Source of the DNA: Sphingobacterium kitahiroshimense
GTDB lineage: Bacteria; Bacteroidota; Bacteroidia; Sphingobacteriales; Sphingobacteriaceae
Direction: 5' to 3'
NCBI RefSeq assembly: GCF_025961315.1
Contig: NZ_JAOQNK010000001.1
Coordinates: forward strand, 2,418,001 to 2,482,000
DNA: 64,000 nt
Positions within the stretch are counted from its first letter, which is position 1. The number at the start of each line of letters is the position of its first letter. The notes beneath the pieces are model-generated. The model was not told where the DNA came from. It was given only the letters and a program-made list of their open reading frames with translations, and did not search any database. This document shows, one piece after another, positions 17,198 to 24,971 of this stretch. The position numbers were made by a program, and so were the translations under genes.

Positions 17198-17860
17198 ATG
17201 TATATAGCGAACATTCCTCTTTCACAAAACACGACGATAAAGCAATCTGACACAATTGCTTTTGCTTTAGATCGAATGGAAGATTTCCAATTTCATTTGT
17301 TGCCTGTTGTTGATGGTGATAATTATTTAGGATTTATTTCTCAAAATGATTTACTGAATGCCCTTGATGATCAAAATACAATTGCTTCTGTTCATTTAAA
17401 AACTGACCCAATTTATATCAAGGCAAATCAACATCCATACGATGCGATCCGTTTAATGACAGCTTATAACATAAGTACTTTACCTGTGTTAGATGAAAAC
17501 AATAAATTTGAAGGAGTATTGACTTCTTTAGAGTTGGTAAAAACGATTTCAGTATTGCAATCACTAAATGATATAGGAGCAATTATTACCTTAGAAATTG
17601 GAATACATGATTTTTCTTTATCTAAAATAGCACATCTAGTTGAAGCAGAAAATGCTCAAATTTTAAACTGTTCAACAAAAACAGTCCCTGAAAATGCAAC
17701 ATTGCTTGTGACAATGAAAGTAAATAAGTCAAACATCGCTTCTCTACTATCTTCCTTCGCACGACAAAATTATAAAGTCATTGCATCTTTCAATACACTG
17801 CAAGAATTTGATGATTTAGAAGATCGTTACCAACAACTCATGAATTACATCAATATTTAG
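17198..17860 (+). CDS. CBS-pair protein with C-terminal ACT-like domain
   Basis: A 220-residue cytosolic protein. Two CBS repeats cover about residues 1-125 (DFQFHLLPVVDGDNYLGFIS and ISTLPVLDENNKFEGVLTS), then GAIITLEIGIHDFSLSKIAHL looks like an ACT regulatory domain. CBS pairs bind adenine nucleotides, so it is probably an energy-sensing regulator. The same gene precedes nadK in many Bacteroidota; the role is unknown. It ends 74 nt before nadK. Confidence 0.82.
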   Translation: MYIANIPLSQNTTIKQSDTIAFALDRMEDFQFHLLPVVDGDNYLGFISQNDLLNALDDQNTIASVHLKTDPIYIKANQHPYDAIRLMTAYNISTLPVLDENNKFEGVLTSLELVKTISVLQSLNDIGAIITLEIGIHDFSLSKIAHLVEAENAQILNCSTKTVPENATLLVTMKVNKSNIASLLSSFARQNYKVIASFNTLQEFDDLEDRYQQLMNYINI

Positions 17861-17934
17861 CAATACGCTAGTTTTTTCTCATCTTTGGCAAAATAATGCA
17901 ATCATTACTGCTAGAATAAAAAATACTGTACAAT

Positions 17935-18822
17935 ATGAGAATAGCAATTTATGGTAGAGAATTTAGTCCTTCAGTTATTCCCCATGTAAAGCATTTACTG
18001 GAATATTTAAATGGGAAAAATGTTGAGATTTGGATCTACGACAGCTTTTATACTTTTCTACAAAAACAATTTGACTGTAATAAAACCTTCTCCACTTACA
18101 GCTCTAATGAGAATCTGCCAAAAGACACAGATTTTATGTTAAGCCTGGGTGGTGATGGAACTATGTTATCAGCAGTATCACTAATCCATAATTCCGGAAT
18201 CCCTATTGCAGGCATAAATTTCGGAAGATTAGGTTTCTTAGCATCCATAAATAAAACAGATTTTGAACCTTCAATTGATCAAATTCTAGCTAAAAACTAT
18301 AAAATACAAAAAAGAGCATTACTAGCCGTAGAATCGCCTGACAGAGAATTATTTGGCGGAAACAGTAATTATGCCTTGAATGATATTACCGTTTTTAGAT
18401 ATGATAGTTCTGCAATGATCACAGTAAATGCGTACTTAAATGGCGAACTTTTAAACTCCTATTGGGCCGATGGTCTAATTATCGCGACACCAACAGGATC
18501 TACGGCATATTCATTAAGTTGCGGAGGACCTATCATTATGCCTGGAAGTGGCAATTTCGTAATTACCCCAATTTCACCACACAATTTAAATGTTCGTCCA
18601 GTAGTTATATCATCTGAATTTGAATTAGCATTAGAAATTGAAAGTCGTTCCGAAAAATATATATTGAGCTGCGATTCTAAAAATGAAACAATAGAAAGTA
18701 ATGTCAAACTAAAAATAACTAAAGCGCCATTCTATATTAATTTAATCAGATTAGAAGGTGAAAGCTATTTTGAAACACTCCGGGAGAAACTACTTTGGGG
18801 CTTAGATGTAAGAAATTATTAG
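17935..18822 (+). CDS. nadK: NAD kinase
   Basis: A 295-residue kinase that makes NADP from NAD. The diagnostic GGDGTML (about residue 70), NFGRLGFLA and TPTGSTAYSLSCGGPI blocks are all present, as is the usual length. It follows the CBS-domain gene and precedes uppS-bamA, as in many Bacteroidota, except that a gene normally found next is missing. Confidence 0.96.
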   Translation: MRIAIYGREFSPSVIPHVKHLLEYLNGKNVEIWIYDSFYTFLQKQFDCNKTFSTYSSNENLPKDTDFMLSLGGDGTMLSAVSLIHNSGIPIAGINFGRLGFLASINKTDFEPSIDQILAKNYKIQKRALLAVESPDRELFGGNSNYALNDITVFRYDSSAMITVNAYLNGELLNSYWADGLIIATPTGSTAYSLSCGGPIIMPGSGNFVITPISPHNLNVRPVVISSEFELALEIESRSEKYILSCDSKNETIESNVKLKITKAPFYINLIRLEGESYFETLREKLLWGLDVRNY

Positions 18823-19240
18823 CGTTAACATGAATTTGTAATCCGCTATTCGTCAAAAAGATTTATATTTACCGCACGATATTTTAAAGAATCTGGTTAA
18901 TATAAGTTATCCTTATGCAGCAATACTTAAAAATTAATGAAGAAAAAATTGCTTAATGGCAAGCGCAATTTCTTGAGGATATTAGGAAATTACATTTTTC
19001 AAATGAAAATCACACCTGATACAAGGAAATCTGACGTAGCACTTCACACTAATTTAATAATTTAATTGCAGTGGTAGTTTGTATACAACGAAATTAAAAT
19101 AAGTATACACGATTGAAATTAAAACAGGCATCAGGCCAATTTCAACAACTATCTTACGAAAAAACGATACACTTGTAGCATATATTTAGAAATAAATGTT
19201 TTTACCAATCGTGAGATAGGCAGAAGTAAAGAAATAGAAA
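18823..19240 (+). other. 418-nt gap where porG is expected by synteny
   Basis: No convincing gene. One 42-codon ORF (18937-19065, beginning MKKKLLNGKRNF) has no signal peptide or family likeness. I looked for remnants of a beta-barrel gene (signal peptide, terminal aromatic strand) and saw none. The stretch must hold the uppS leader. Confidence 0.5.
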
Positions 19241-19978
19241 ATGAGCATAATAGATCATATTGACAAAAACAATCTTCCTCAACATATTGCTATTATTATG
19301 GACGGCAATGGAAGATGGGCAAAAGAAAAAGGAAAATTACGGATTTTTGGTCATCAAAGCGGAGTAAAAGCTGTAAGAGAGGCACTAGAAGCAACTTTAC
19401 AGGTTGGCGTAAAACACCTTACTTTGTATGCTTTTTCAACAGAAAACTGGAATAGACCCAAACTAGAAGTAATAGCGTTAATGGAGTTGCTGGTATCTTC
19501 GTTAAAAAAAGAAGTGAAAACTTTCCAAAAAAACGGTGTTCGTTTAAATGCAATTGGAGATCTATCTAAGCTCCCTAAAAATTGTCAAGAAAAATTGCAG
19601 GAAACAATGAATTTAACTGCCGGCAATGATAAATGTATACTAACATTAGCATTAAGTTATAGTTCGCAGGAGGAAATCGTCCAAGCAACAAAAAAAATAG
19701 CAGAAAAAGTTGTTAAAGGAGATCTGAAAATTGAGAATATAACAACCGAGGTATTTCAGGAAAATCTCTACACTTCAAACTTACCAAACCCAGATTTATT
19801 AATCCGAACAAGCGGAGAATATCGAATTAGTAATTTTCTTTTATGGCAGATTGCTTATGCTGAATTCTGTTTCCTAGATAAGATGTGGCCTGAATTTGAA
19901 CAAGAAGACCTTTTTAAGGCAATTCTTGACTATCAAAAGCGAGAAAGAAGATTTGGAAAAACAAGTGAACAGATCTAA
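19241..19978 (+). CDS. uppS: Isoprenyl transferase (undecaprenyl diphosphate synthase)
   Basis: A 245-residue cis-prenyltransferase that builds the lipid carrier for peptidoglycan and surface glycans. It has IAIIMDGNGRWAKEKG with the catalytic aspartate, TLYAFSTENWNRP, and DLLIRTSGEYRISNFLLWQ near the C-terminus. Length and motifs are normal. It lies 121 nt upstream of bamA on the same strand. Confidence 0.96.
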   Translation: MSIIDHIDKNNLPQHIAIIMDGNGRWAKEKGKLRIFGHQSGVKAVREALEATLQVGVKHLTLYAFSTENWNRPKLEVIALMELLVSSLKKEVKTFQKNGVRLNAIGDLSKLPKNCQEKLQETMNLTAGNDKCILTLALSYSSQEEIVQATKKIAEKVVKGDLKIENITTEVFQENLYTSNLPNPDLLIRTSGEYRISNFLLWQIAYAEFCFLDKMWPEFEQEDLFKAILDYQKRERRFGKTSEQI

Positions 19979-20045
19979 TCTTTATTAGTAACTTTGCTGA
20001 CTGATTTTAAACCTTCATATCTGCTGGTTCTTAAATTTTTCTTAA

Positions 20046-20080
20046 TTAACAAAAATTAACAACTGATTGGTGTACTTTAG
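20046..20080 (+). promoter_or_regulatory. bamA upstream region: TTAACA direct repeat and -7 box
   Basis: TTAACA occurs at 20046-20051 and again at 20056-20061 (period 10), where a -33 element is expected; TACTTTAG at 20073-20080 is a near match to the -7 consensus. The repeat may be a regulator site. Confidence 0.4.
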
Positions 20081-20099
20081 CATCAATAAAAATTTATAA

Positions 20100-22667
20100 A
20101 TGAAGCGCATACTATTTGTTATATTATTTTTAGCATGTACCCAACCACAATTCGCACAAGCTCAAGTGAATGGAACTGCTATAAACCTGAATGACCCCGA
20201 CCAGATAAGTTATTTATCCCCTAAAGACTATATTATTGGTGGTGTTACTGTTTCGGGAACGCAGCATCTTGACAACAATGTATTAATTACCATCTCCAAA
20301 CTTGTCGTTGGCCAATATATTGAAGTTCCTAGTGAGGCCACATCAAATGTCGTGAAAGTGATGATGGCACAAGGACTTTTTGATGATGTCCAATTATGGG
20401 CTGAAAAAATAGAAGGTGAAACTATTTTTCTAAACATTCGTGTTAACGAAAGACCTCGATTAACCCGTATAGACATTAACGGTTTAAGTAAAAGTCAAAC
20501 AGAGGAAGTTCGTAAAAGATTAAAAGATAACGCAGGTAAAGTTGTCAATGAAAACTTGATCAATACAACACGCAATACAATTCAACGTTTTTTAAGAGAG
20601 AAAGCTTATTTATATCCAGAAATTAAGATTAGTACTATTAAAGATACTACTCAAGCTAATAATGAGATATTAATTGCTGATGTTGACCGTAAAAATAAAG
20701 TTCGTGTTAAAAAGATAACATTTACCGGAAATAAGGAATTCACACAAAAACAGCTTCGTAAGAACTTAAAAGGGGTTAAGCAAAAAGCTTGGTTCCGTAT
20801 TTTTGGACCTGGAAAATTCAAAGAAGAAAAATATAAAGAAGCAAAAGAAACCTTAGTTGCGAAAATGCAAAACAAAGGTTTCCGCGATGCCGAAATTATC
20901 CAAGATTCCGTAATTAAAGTTGATGATAAAAATGTCTTAGTCAATATCGATGTGTATGAAGGCCCTAAATATTATGTTGGTAATATTAAATGGTCAGGAA
21001 ACGCAAAATATACAGACACAGTTTTAAATAGAATTTTAGGAATCCGTAAAGGTGATATTTTTAGTGAAGAAAAATTAACGACTAAATTGATGGGTGGAGG
21101 AAGAAATAGTGATGATATTTCTTCTCTGTATATGAATGATGGTTATTTGACATTCTCAATTGATCCTGAACAAACGCGTATTTATAACGATACAATTGAT
21201 TTAAATTTACGCGTATATGAAGGTGCACAGTTCACCATCAACAATATTATAGTAAAAGGAAATGACGTGACCAATGATCGCGTAGTATTAAGATCTATTC
21301 GTACAAAACCAGGTCAAAAATTTTCAAAAGAAGCTATCATGACTTCTGTTCGTGAAATTGCACAGTTGGGTAATTTTGACGAACAGAAAACAAATCCAGT
21401 TCCAGAAAATATTAACCATGCTGAAGGAACCGTAGATATCGTTTATAACGTTACAGAAAAACCTTCCGATCAAGTTGAACTATCAGGCGGTTACGGTGCT
21501 GGACAAATTATCGGTACCTTAGGTTTAACGTTCAATAACTTCTCGACAAGTAACTTCTTTGATAAGAGCTCTTGGAAACCACTACCACGCGGTGATGGAC
21601 AAAAATTGAGTGTTCGTGGACAAACTTCAGGTAAACGTTACCAATCTTATAGTTTCTCATTCTCAGAACCTTGGTTAGGCGGTAAAAAACCAATTTATTT
21701 TGGTCTTAGCGCATATACATCAAGCTCTTCTTACGGAGGTTTTAACTACTATACAGGAGAGCAGATGGTAAAAGATTCAGATCTTAACCGTATCTGGATG
21801 ACTGGTGTTACCGCAACATTAGGTAAGCGTGTACAATGGCCAGACAACTGGTTCCAGGTAAATACTTCCCTTTCGTTCCAACGTTACAAATTACAGAACT
21901 ATTCAAACTATTTCTTGTTTGACAACGGTACTGCTTACAACATTAACTTAACACAGGAAATCAGCCGTAATACGATTGATGCACCGATTTACCCTACTTC
22001 AGGGTCTAATCTAAAGTTTTCAGTACAACTTACGCCTCCATATTCATTGTTTAACAAAATTAACTACGAAACATCTGCACCGGAAGTTAAATACAAATGG
22101 ACTGAATACCACAAATGGAAATTTGATTCACAATGGTATGCAAAGATTGCTGGTAAATTGGTGTTCAAAGCACAGGCACAGTTCGGTTTCTTAGGTAGCT
22201 ACTCCAACAAAACAGGAATCTCTACATTTGAGCGCTTCAAACTAGGTGGTGACGGTATGCAAGGATTTGATTTCCTACAGGGATCTGAAATCATCGCGAT
22301 GCGTGGCTATGCAAATGGTTCCATTATTCCAGAAGGAACACAAAACGTTAATATCGCTATGCGTTCAGGTAGTCCAATTTACACCAAGTACCAAATGGAA
22401 TTGAGACATCCTGTCATGTTAAATGAACAAGCAACAGTCTTTGTATTAGCTTTTGCTGAAGCTGGTAATACTTGGAACAAATTCTCTGAATACAATCCAT
22501 TTAAAGTAAGACGCGCAGCGGGTGTTGGTGCACGTATCTTCTTACCTATATTTGGTATGTTAGGTATCGATTACGGTCACGCATTTGATCCGATCCCAGG
22601 TTTACAAAGTAGCCAGTGGAAACAAAATTTCACATTCAGTATCATGCAAAATATGGGCGGGTTTTAA
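20100..22667 (+). CDS. bamA: BamA outer-membrane protein assembly factor
   Basis: An 855-residue Omp85 protein. A signal peptide (MKRILFVILFLACTQ, cleavage after AQA) is followed by about five POTRA repeats (roughly residues 45-450, e.g. VNERPRLTRIDINGLSKSQ and DVYEGPKYYVGNIKWSG). A C-terminal 16-strand barrel follows, with the lid-loop/VRGF-like region EIIAMRGYANG and a terminal phenylalanine (MQNMGGF). It folds barrel proteins into the outer membrane. The two OmpH chaperone genes downstream feed substrates to it. Confidence 0.95.
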   Translation: MKRILFVILFLACTQPQFAQAQVNGTAINLNDPDQISYLSPKDYIIGGVTVSGTQHLDNNVLITISKLVVGQYIEVPSEATSNVVKVMMAQGLFDDVQLWAEKIEGETIFLNIRVNERPRLTRIDINGLSKSQTEEVRKRLKDNAGKVVNENLINTTRNTIQRFLREKAYLYPEIKISTIKDTTQANNEILIADVDRKNKVRVKKITFTGNKEFTQKQLRKNLKGVKQKAWFRIFGPGKFKEEKYKEAKETLVAKMQNKGFRDAEIIQDSVIKVDDKNVLVNIDVYEGPKYYVGNIKWSGNAKYTDTVLNRILGIRKGDIFSEEKLTTKLMGGGRNSDDISSLYMNDGYLTFSIDPEQTRIYNDTIDLNLRVYEGAQFTINNIIVKGNDVTNDRVVLRSIRTKPGQKFSKEAIMTSVREIAQLGNFDEQKTNPVPENINHAEGTVDIVYNVTEKPSDQVELSGGYGAGQIIGTLGLTFNNFSTSNFFDKSSWKPLPRGDGQKLSVRGQTSGKRYQSYSFSFSEPWLGGKKPIYFGLSAYTSSSSYGGFNYYTGEQMVKDSDLNRIWMTGVTATLGKRVQWPDNWFQVNTSLSFQRYKLQNYSNYFLFDNGTAYNINLTQEISRNTIDAPIYPTSGSNLKFSVQLTPPYSLFNKINYETSAPEVKYKWTEYHKWKFDSQWYAKIAGKLVFKAQAQFGFLGSYSNKTGISTFERFKLGGDGMQGFDFLQGSEIIAMRGYANGSIIPEGTQNVNIAMRSGSPIYTKYQMELRHPVMLNEQATVFVLAFAEAGNTWNKFSEYNPFKVRRAAGVGARIFLPIFGMLGIDYGHAFDPIPGLQSSQWKQNFTFSIMQNMGGF

Positions 22668-22704
22668 TCGCTGGATTTATCCAACCCTCAGGTACTATCA
22701 AAAT

Positions 22705-22744
22705 AAAAAGAAAGGCTTTCACCATTGTGAAAGCCTTTCTTTTT
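22705..22744 (+). terminator. Terminator of bamA
   Basis: AAAGAAAGGCTTTCAC / GTGAAAGCCTTTCTTT with a CATT loop and a T run. Confidence 0.88.
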
Positions 22745-23249
22745 ACCACCAATTCCTAAAAGGGTTGAGAAGTTTGTTTTAAACACTAAGTTTTCAATTA
22801 TTCTAAAAACGCGTTTCATCTCCTATGCCAAAAGTATAAAATACCATACTCACATCCAGCAACTCGATTATAACCCCCTCGAAAAAGCACCTATAAAAAA
22901 CGATTATAAGTGATACTACTAATTTAACGGAACAAATAAAAAACACGCATTAAATGCTACATATCATTGATAATATTTCAATAAAAGTTCCAACAAAAAA
23001 AAATGATAATTCATCAAATCATCATTAATCACTAGAATCTATACTACTCATAACATGAAGGAAAAAGGGCAAACAAGTTAAATAGTGTTAAACCCGAAAA
23101 ATATCGCATAGATTGCTTCTTTTTTATTATTTTTGGGCAGTAAGTTTACTGGAGATGATTTTCCCAAATTAAACTATTGGGTTTATCCATGGTCTTAAAG
23201 TAAATTAGTGTTAAATAATATATTATAGTCTATAAAACTTTCAGAGAAT
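22745..23249 (+). other. Long ompH leader/intergenic region with repeated GTTAAA motifs
   Basis: About 500 nt without a supported gene. It holds GTTAAATAGTGTTAAAC at 23078-23094 (a 10-bp-period direct repeat) and AAATTAGTGTTAAATAAT at 23202-23219, which recurs exactly at 28311-28328. CGATTATAA also occurs twice near 22870-22905. No structured RNA is recognised. Confidence 0.5.
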
Positions 23250-23783
23250 ATGAAAAAAATAGTTTTAGTAATAGCATTTGTCGTAGTTACCATATCAGCT
23301 ACTTTTGCACAAAATTTTGCCTATGTTAATTCAGAATATATTTTAAAGCATATCCCTGAATATACAGCCGCACAAAAACAGTTAGATGATCTTTCTCAAA
23401 AATGGCAACAAGAGGTAGATCAACAATATGCTGAAATAGAAAAAATGTATAAAGCTTATCAGAATGATCAAGTTTTACTAAATGAAGATATGCGCAGACG
23501 TCGCGAAGATGAAATCGTGAAAAAAGAAAAAGAAGTAAAAGATTATCAAAAACAAAAATTTGGTTTTGAAGGCGAGTTATTTAAACAACGTCAGCAACTG
23601 GTTCAACCTATACAACAACGCGTGTCCAAAGCAATTCAAGATATAGCACAAGCGCAAGGATTCGATCTTGTATTGGATAGAGGTCAAGAAGTAACATTCC
23701 TATATGCAAATCCAAAATTGGATAAAAGTAATGACGTCATTATTAAATTAGGATTAAAACCTAATTCAGCACTTGCAAACTAA
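23250..23783 (+). CDS. OmpH/Skp family periplasmic chaperone (first copy)
   Basis: A 177-residue protein. The signal peptide is MKKIVLVIAFVVVTISATFA, then FAYVNSEYILKHIPEY opens the Skp domain. A long charged coiled coil (about residues 45-125, rich in K, Q, E) forms the tentacles, and GFDLVLDRGQEVTFLYANP closes the fold. It holds unfolded outer-membrane proteins in the periplasm. A tandem copy follows 108 nt downstream. Confidence 0.9.
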   Translation: MKKIVLVIAFVVVTISATFAQNFAYVNSEYILKHIPEYTAAQKQLDDLSQKWQQEVDQQYAEIEKMYKAYQNDQVLLNEDMRRRREDEIVKKEKEVKDYQKQKFGFEGELFKQRQQLVQPIQQRVSKAIQDIAQAQGFDLVLDRGQEVTFLYANPKLDKSNDVIIKLGLKPNSALAN

Positions 23784-23891
23784 ATATTAGTTTATTAATA
23801 TTGCGAGAACAAATACCAGTAGTAGTAAGTATTAAATTAGAAACACAAAAATTTGTCTCATTATAATTTGAAGAGACGATTTAAGATTAAA

Positions 23892-24467
23892 ATGAAAAGA
23901 ATGAGAAATTTATTTAAAGGTGCTATTGCATTTGTAGCAGTTATTTTCGCTACTCAGTTAGCTCAGGCACAACAAAAAATTGGTCACGTTAATTTAGCTG
24001 AAGTAATTCAGGCAACACCAGAATTCAAAACAGCGGAAGGCCAATTGAAAACTTTAAGCGACGGAAAAACGAAAGAGCTTCAAGATATGTATGCGATGTA
24101 TCAAACGAAACAAAAAGAAGCAAATGATAAAGCACGTAACAGAAGCGAAGCAAACAAAGAGACTGTTGATGTTGAATTACAAAAATTAGGTACTGAACTA
24201 CGCGATATTGAAACTCGTATCAACGAAAACCAACGTGTTGCTCAAGAAGAATTAAACAAAAAAGAAGAAGAGTTGATTTCTCCTATTCATAGAAAAGTAT
24301 CAGATGCACTTACTGCTGTATCTAAAGAAAAAGGATTTGCTTATGTTTTTGATATCTCAAGCACAAACATTCCTTATTTCCAAGGCGGAGATGATTTAAC
24401 ACCTGCTTTAAAAACAAAATTAGGTATTTCTGCAACAGCTGCTCCTGCAACTCCAGCAAAAAAATAA
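23892..24467 (+). CDS. OmpH/Skp family periplasmic chaperone (second copy)
   Basis: A 191-residue paralogue of the preceding gene. The signal peptide is MKRMRNLFKGAIAFVAVIFA with cleavage after AQA; the Skp opening IGHVNLAEVIQATPEF and coiled coil (about 50-130) are followed by GFAYVFDISSTNIPYFQGGDD. A short Ala/Pro tail ends APATPAKK. A TTG 39 nt upstream is in frame, but the ATG at 23892 puts the signal peptide at the N-terminus. Confidence 0.9.
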   Translation: MKRMRNLFKGAIAFVAVIFATQLAQAQQKIGHVNLAEVIQATPEFKTAEGQLKTLSDGKTKELQDMYAMYQTKQKEANDKARNRSEANKETVDVELQKLGTELRDIETRINENQRVAQEELNKKEEELISPIHRKVSDALTAVSKEKGFAYVFDISSTNIPYFQGGDDLTPALKTKLGISATAAPATPAKK

Positions 24468-24500
24468 TTAATTAAATCCTGAAATAAATTCAGGTTATAA

Positions 24501-24537
24501 AAAAACAGCAGTCCCTTCAAGGTCTGCTGTTTTTTTT
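24501..24537 (+). terminator. Terminator of the ompH pair
   Basis: AAAAACAGCAG / CTGCTGTTTTT stem, 12-nt loop and long T run, ending only 3 nt before the ACCTT array. Confidence 0.85.
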
Positions 24538-24540
24538 ATG

Positions 24541-24740
24541 ACCTTACCTTACCTTACCTTACCTTACCTTACCTTACCTTACCTTACCTTACCTTACCTT
24601 ACCTTACCTTACCTTACCTTACCTTACCTTACCTTACCTTACCTTACCTTACCTTACCTTACCTTACCTTACCTTACCTTACCTTACCTTACCTTACCTT
24701 ACCTTACCTTACCTTACCTTACCTTACCTTACCTTACCTT
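24541..24740. repeat. (ACCTT)40 pentanucleotide microsatellite
   Basis: Exactly 200 nt of uninterrupted ACCTT, 40 copies, with no substitution. The plus strand is open in all three frames (repeating TLPYL) but has no leader and follows a terminator directly; the minus strand (AAGGT)40 carries a TAA every 15 nt in every frame, so it is non-coding. The minus strand also has GG runs spaced by TAA, the pattern of two-layer G-quadruplexes. The plus-strand exit reads TACCTTTTG, close to a -7 box. Such a pure tract should change length by slippage. Confidence 0.97.
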
Positions 24741-24903
24741 TTGTAGCTAATAAGCAATAGTAAACCGAAAATAGTAAATACCATCATAAAGATTCCATAA
24801 CACAATATATCTGTCGTCAGAATTGAATACAGACCTCAACCCTACCTCTAAACCAAAATGCCAAACTTATTTATTCAAAAAAGTCATTAATTTTTAAAAA
24901 TTC

Positions 24904-24939
24904 TAAATAATATATTATGCATGCATAATATATTATTTA
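24904..24939. promoter_or_regulatory. 36-nt perfect palindrome, probable operator
   Basis: The left arm TAAATAATATATTAT, centre GCATGC and right arm ATAATATATTATTTA are perfectly complementary over 36 nt. It ends 4 nt before the -7 box of the Fe-S operon and so covers its -33 region. A dimeric repressor or activator site is the simplest reading; there is no T run, so it is not a terminator. Confidence 0.75.
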
Positions 24940-24942
24940 TAT

Positions 24943-24950
24943 TATATTTG
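24943..24950 (+). promoter_or_regulatory. -7 element of the Fe-S operon
   Basis: TATATTTG matches TAnnTTTG, 21 nt before the start codon at 24972. No TTTG is seen at -33; that region is occupied by the palindrome, suggesting regulated use. Confidence 0.65.
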
Positions 24951-24971
24951 TGTATACAGTGATAAAAAGAT

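Noticed and set aside
18937..19065. 42-codon frame as a possible porG remnant
   Set aside because: No signal peptide, barrel strands or aromatic terminus; too short to support.
18823..24467. Type IX secretion locus
   Set aside because: uppS, bamA and ompH are present for general envelope assembly, but no por/gld/spr gene is in the window.
24541..24740. CRISPR or telomere-like interpretation of the ACCTT array
   Set aside because: There are no spacers, cas genes or chromosome end; it is a simple microsatellite.
24538..24750. 70-codon frame encoding repeated TLPYL
   Set aside because: It is only the ACCTT array read in triplets; it starts inside the terminator's T run, has no leader, and all three plus frames are equally open.
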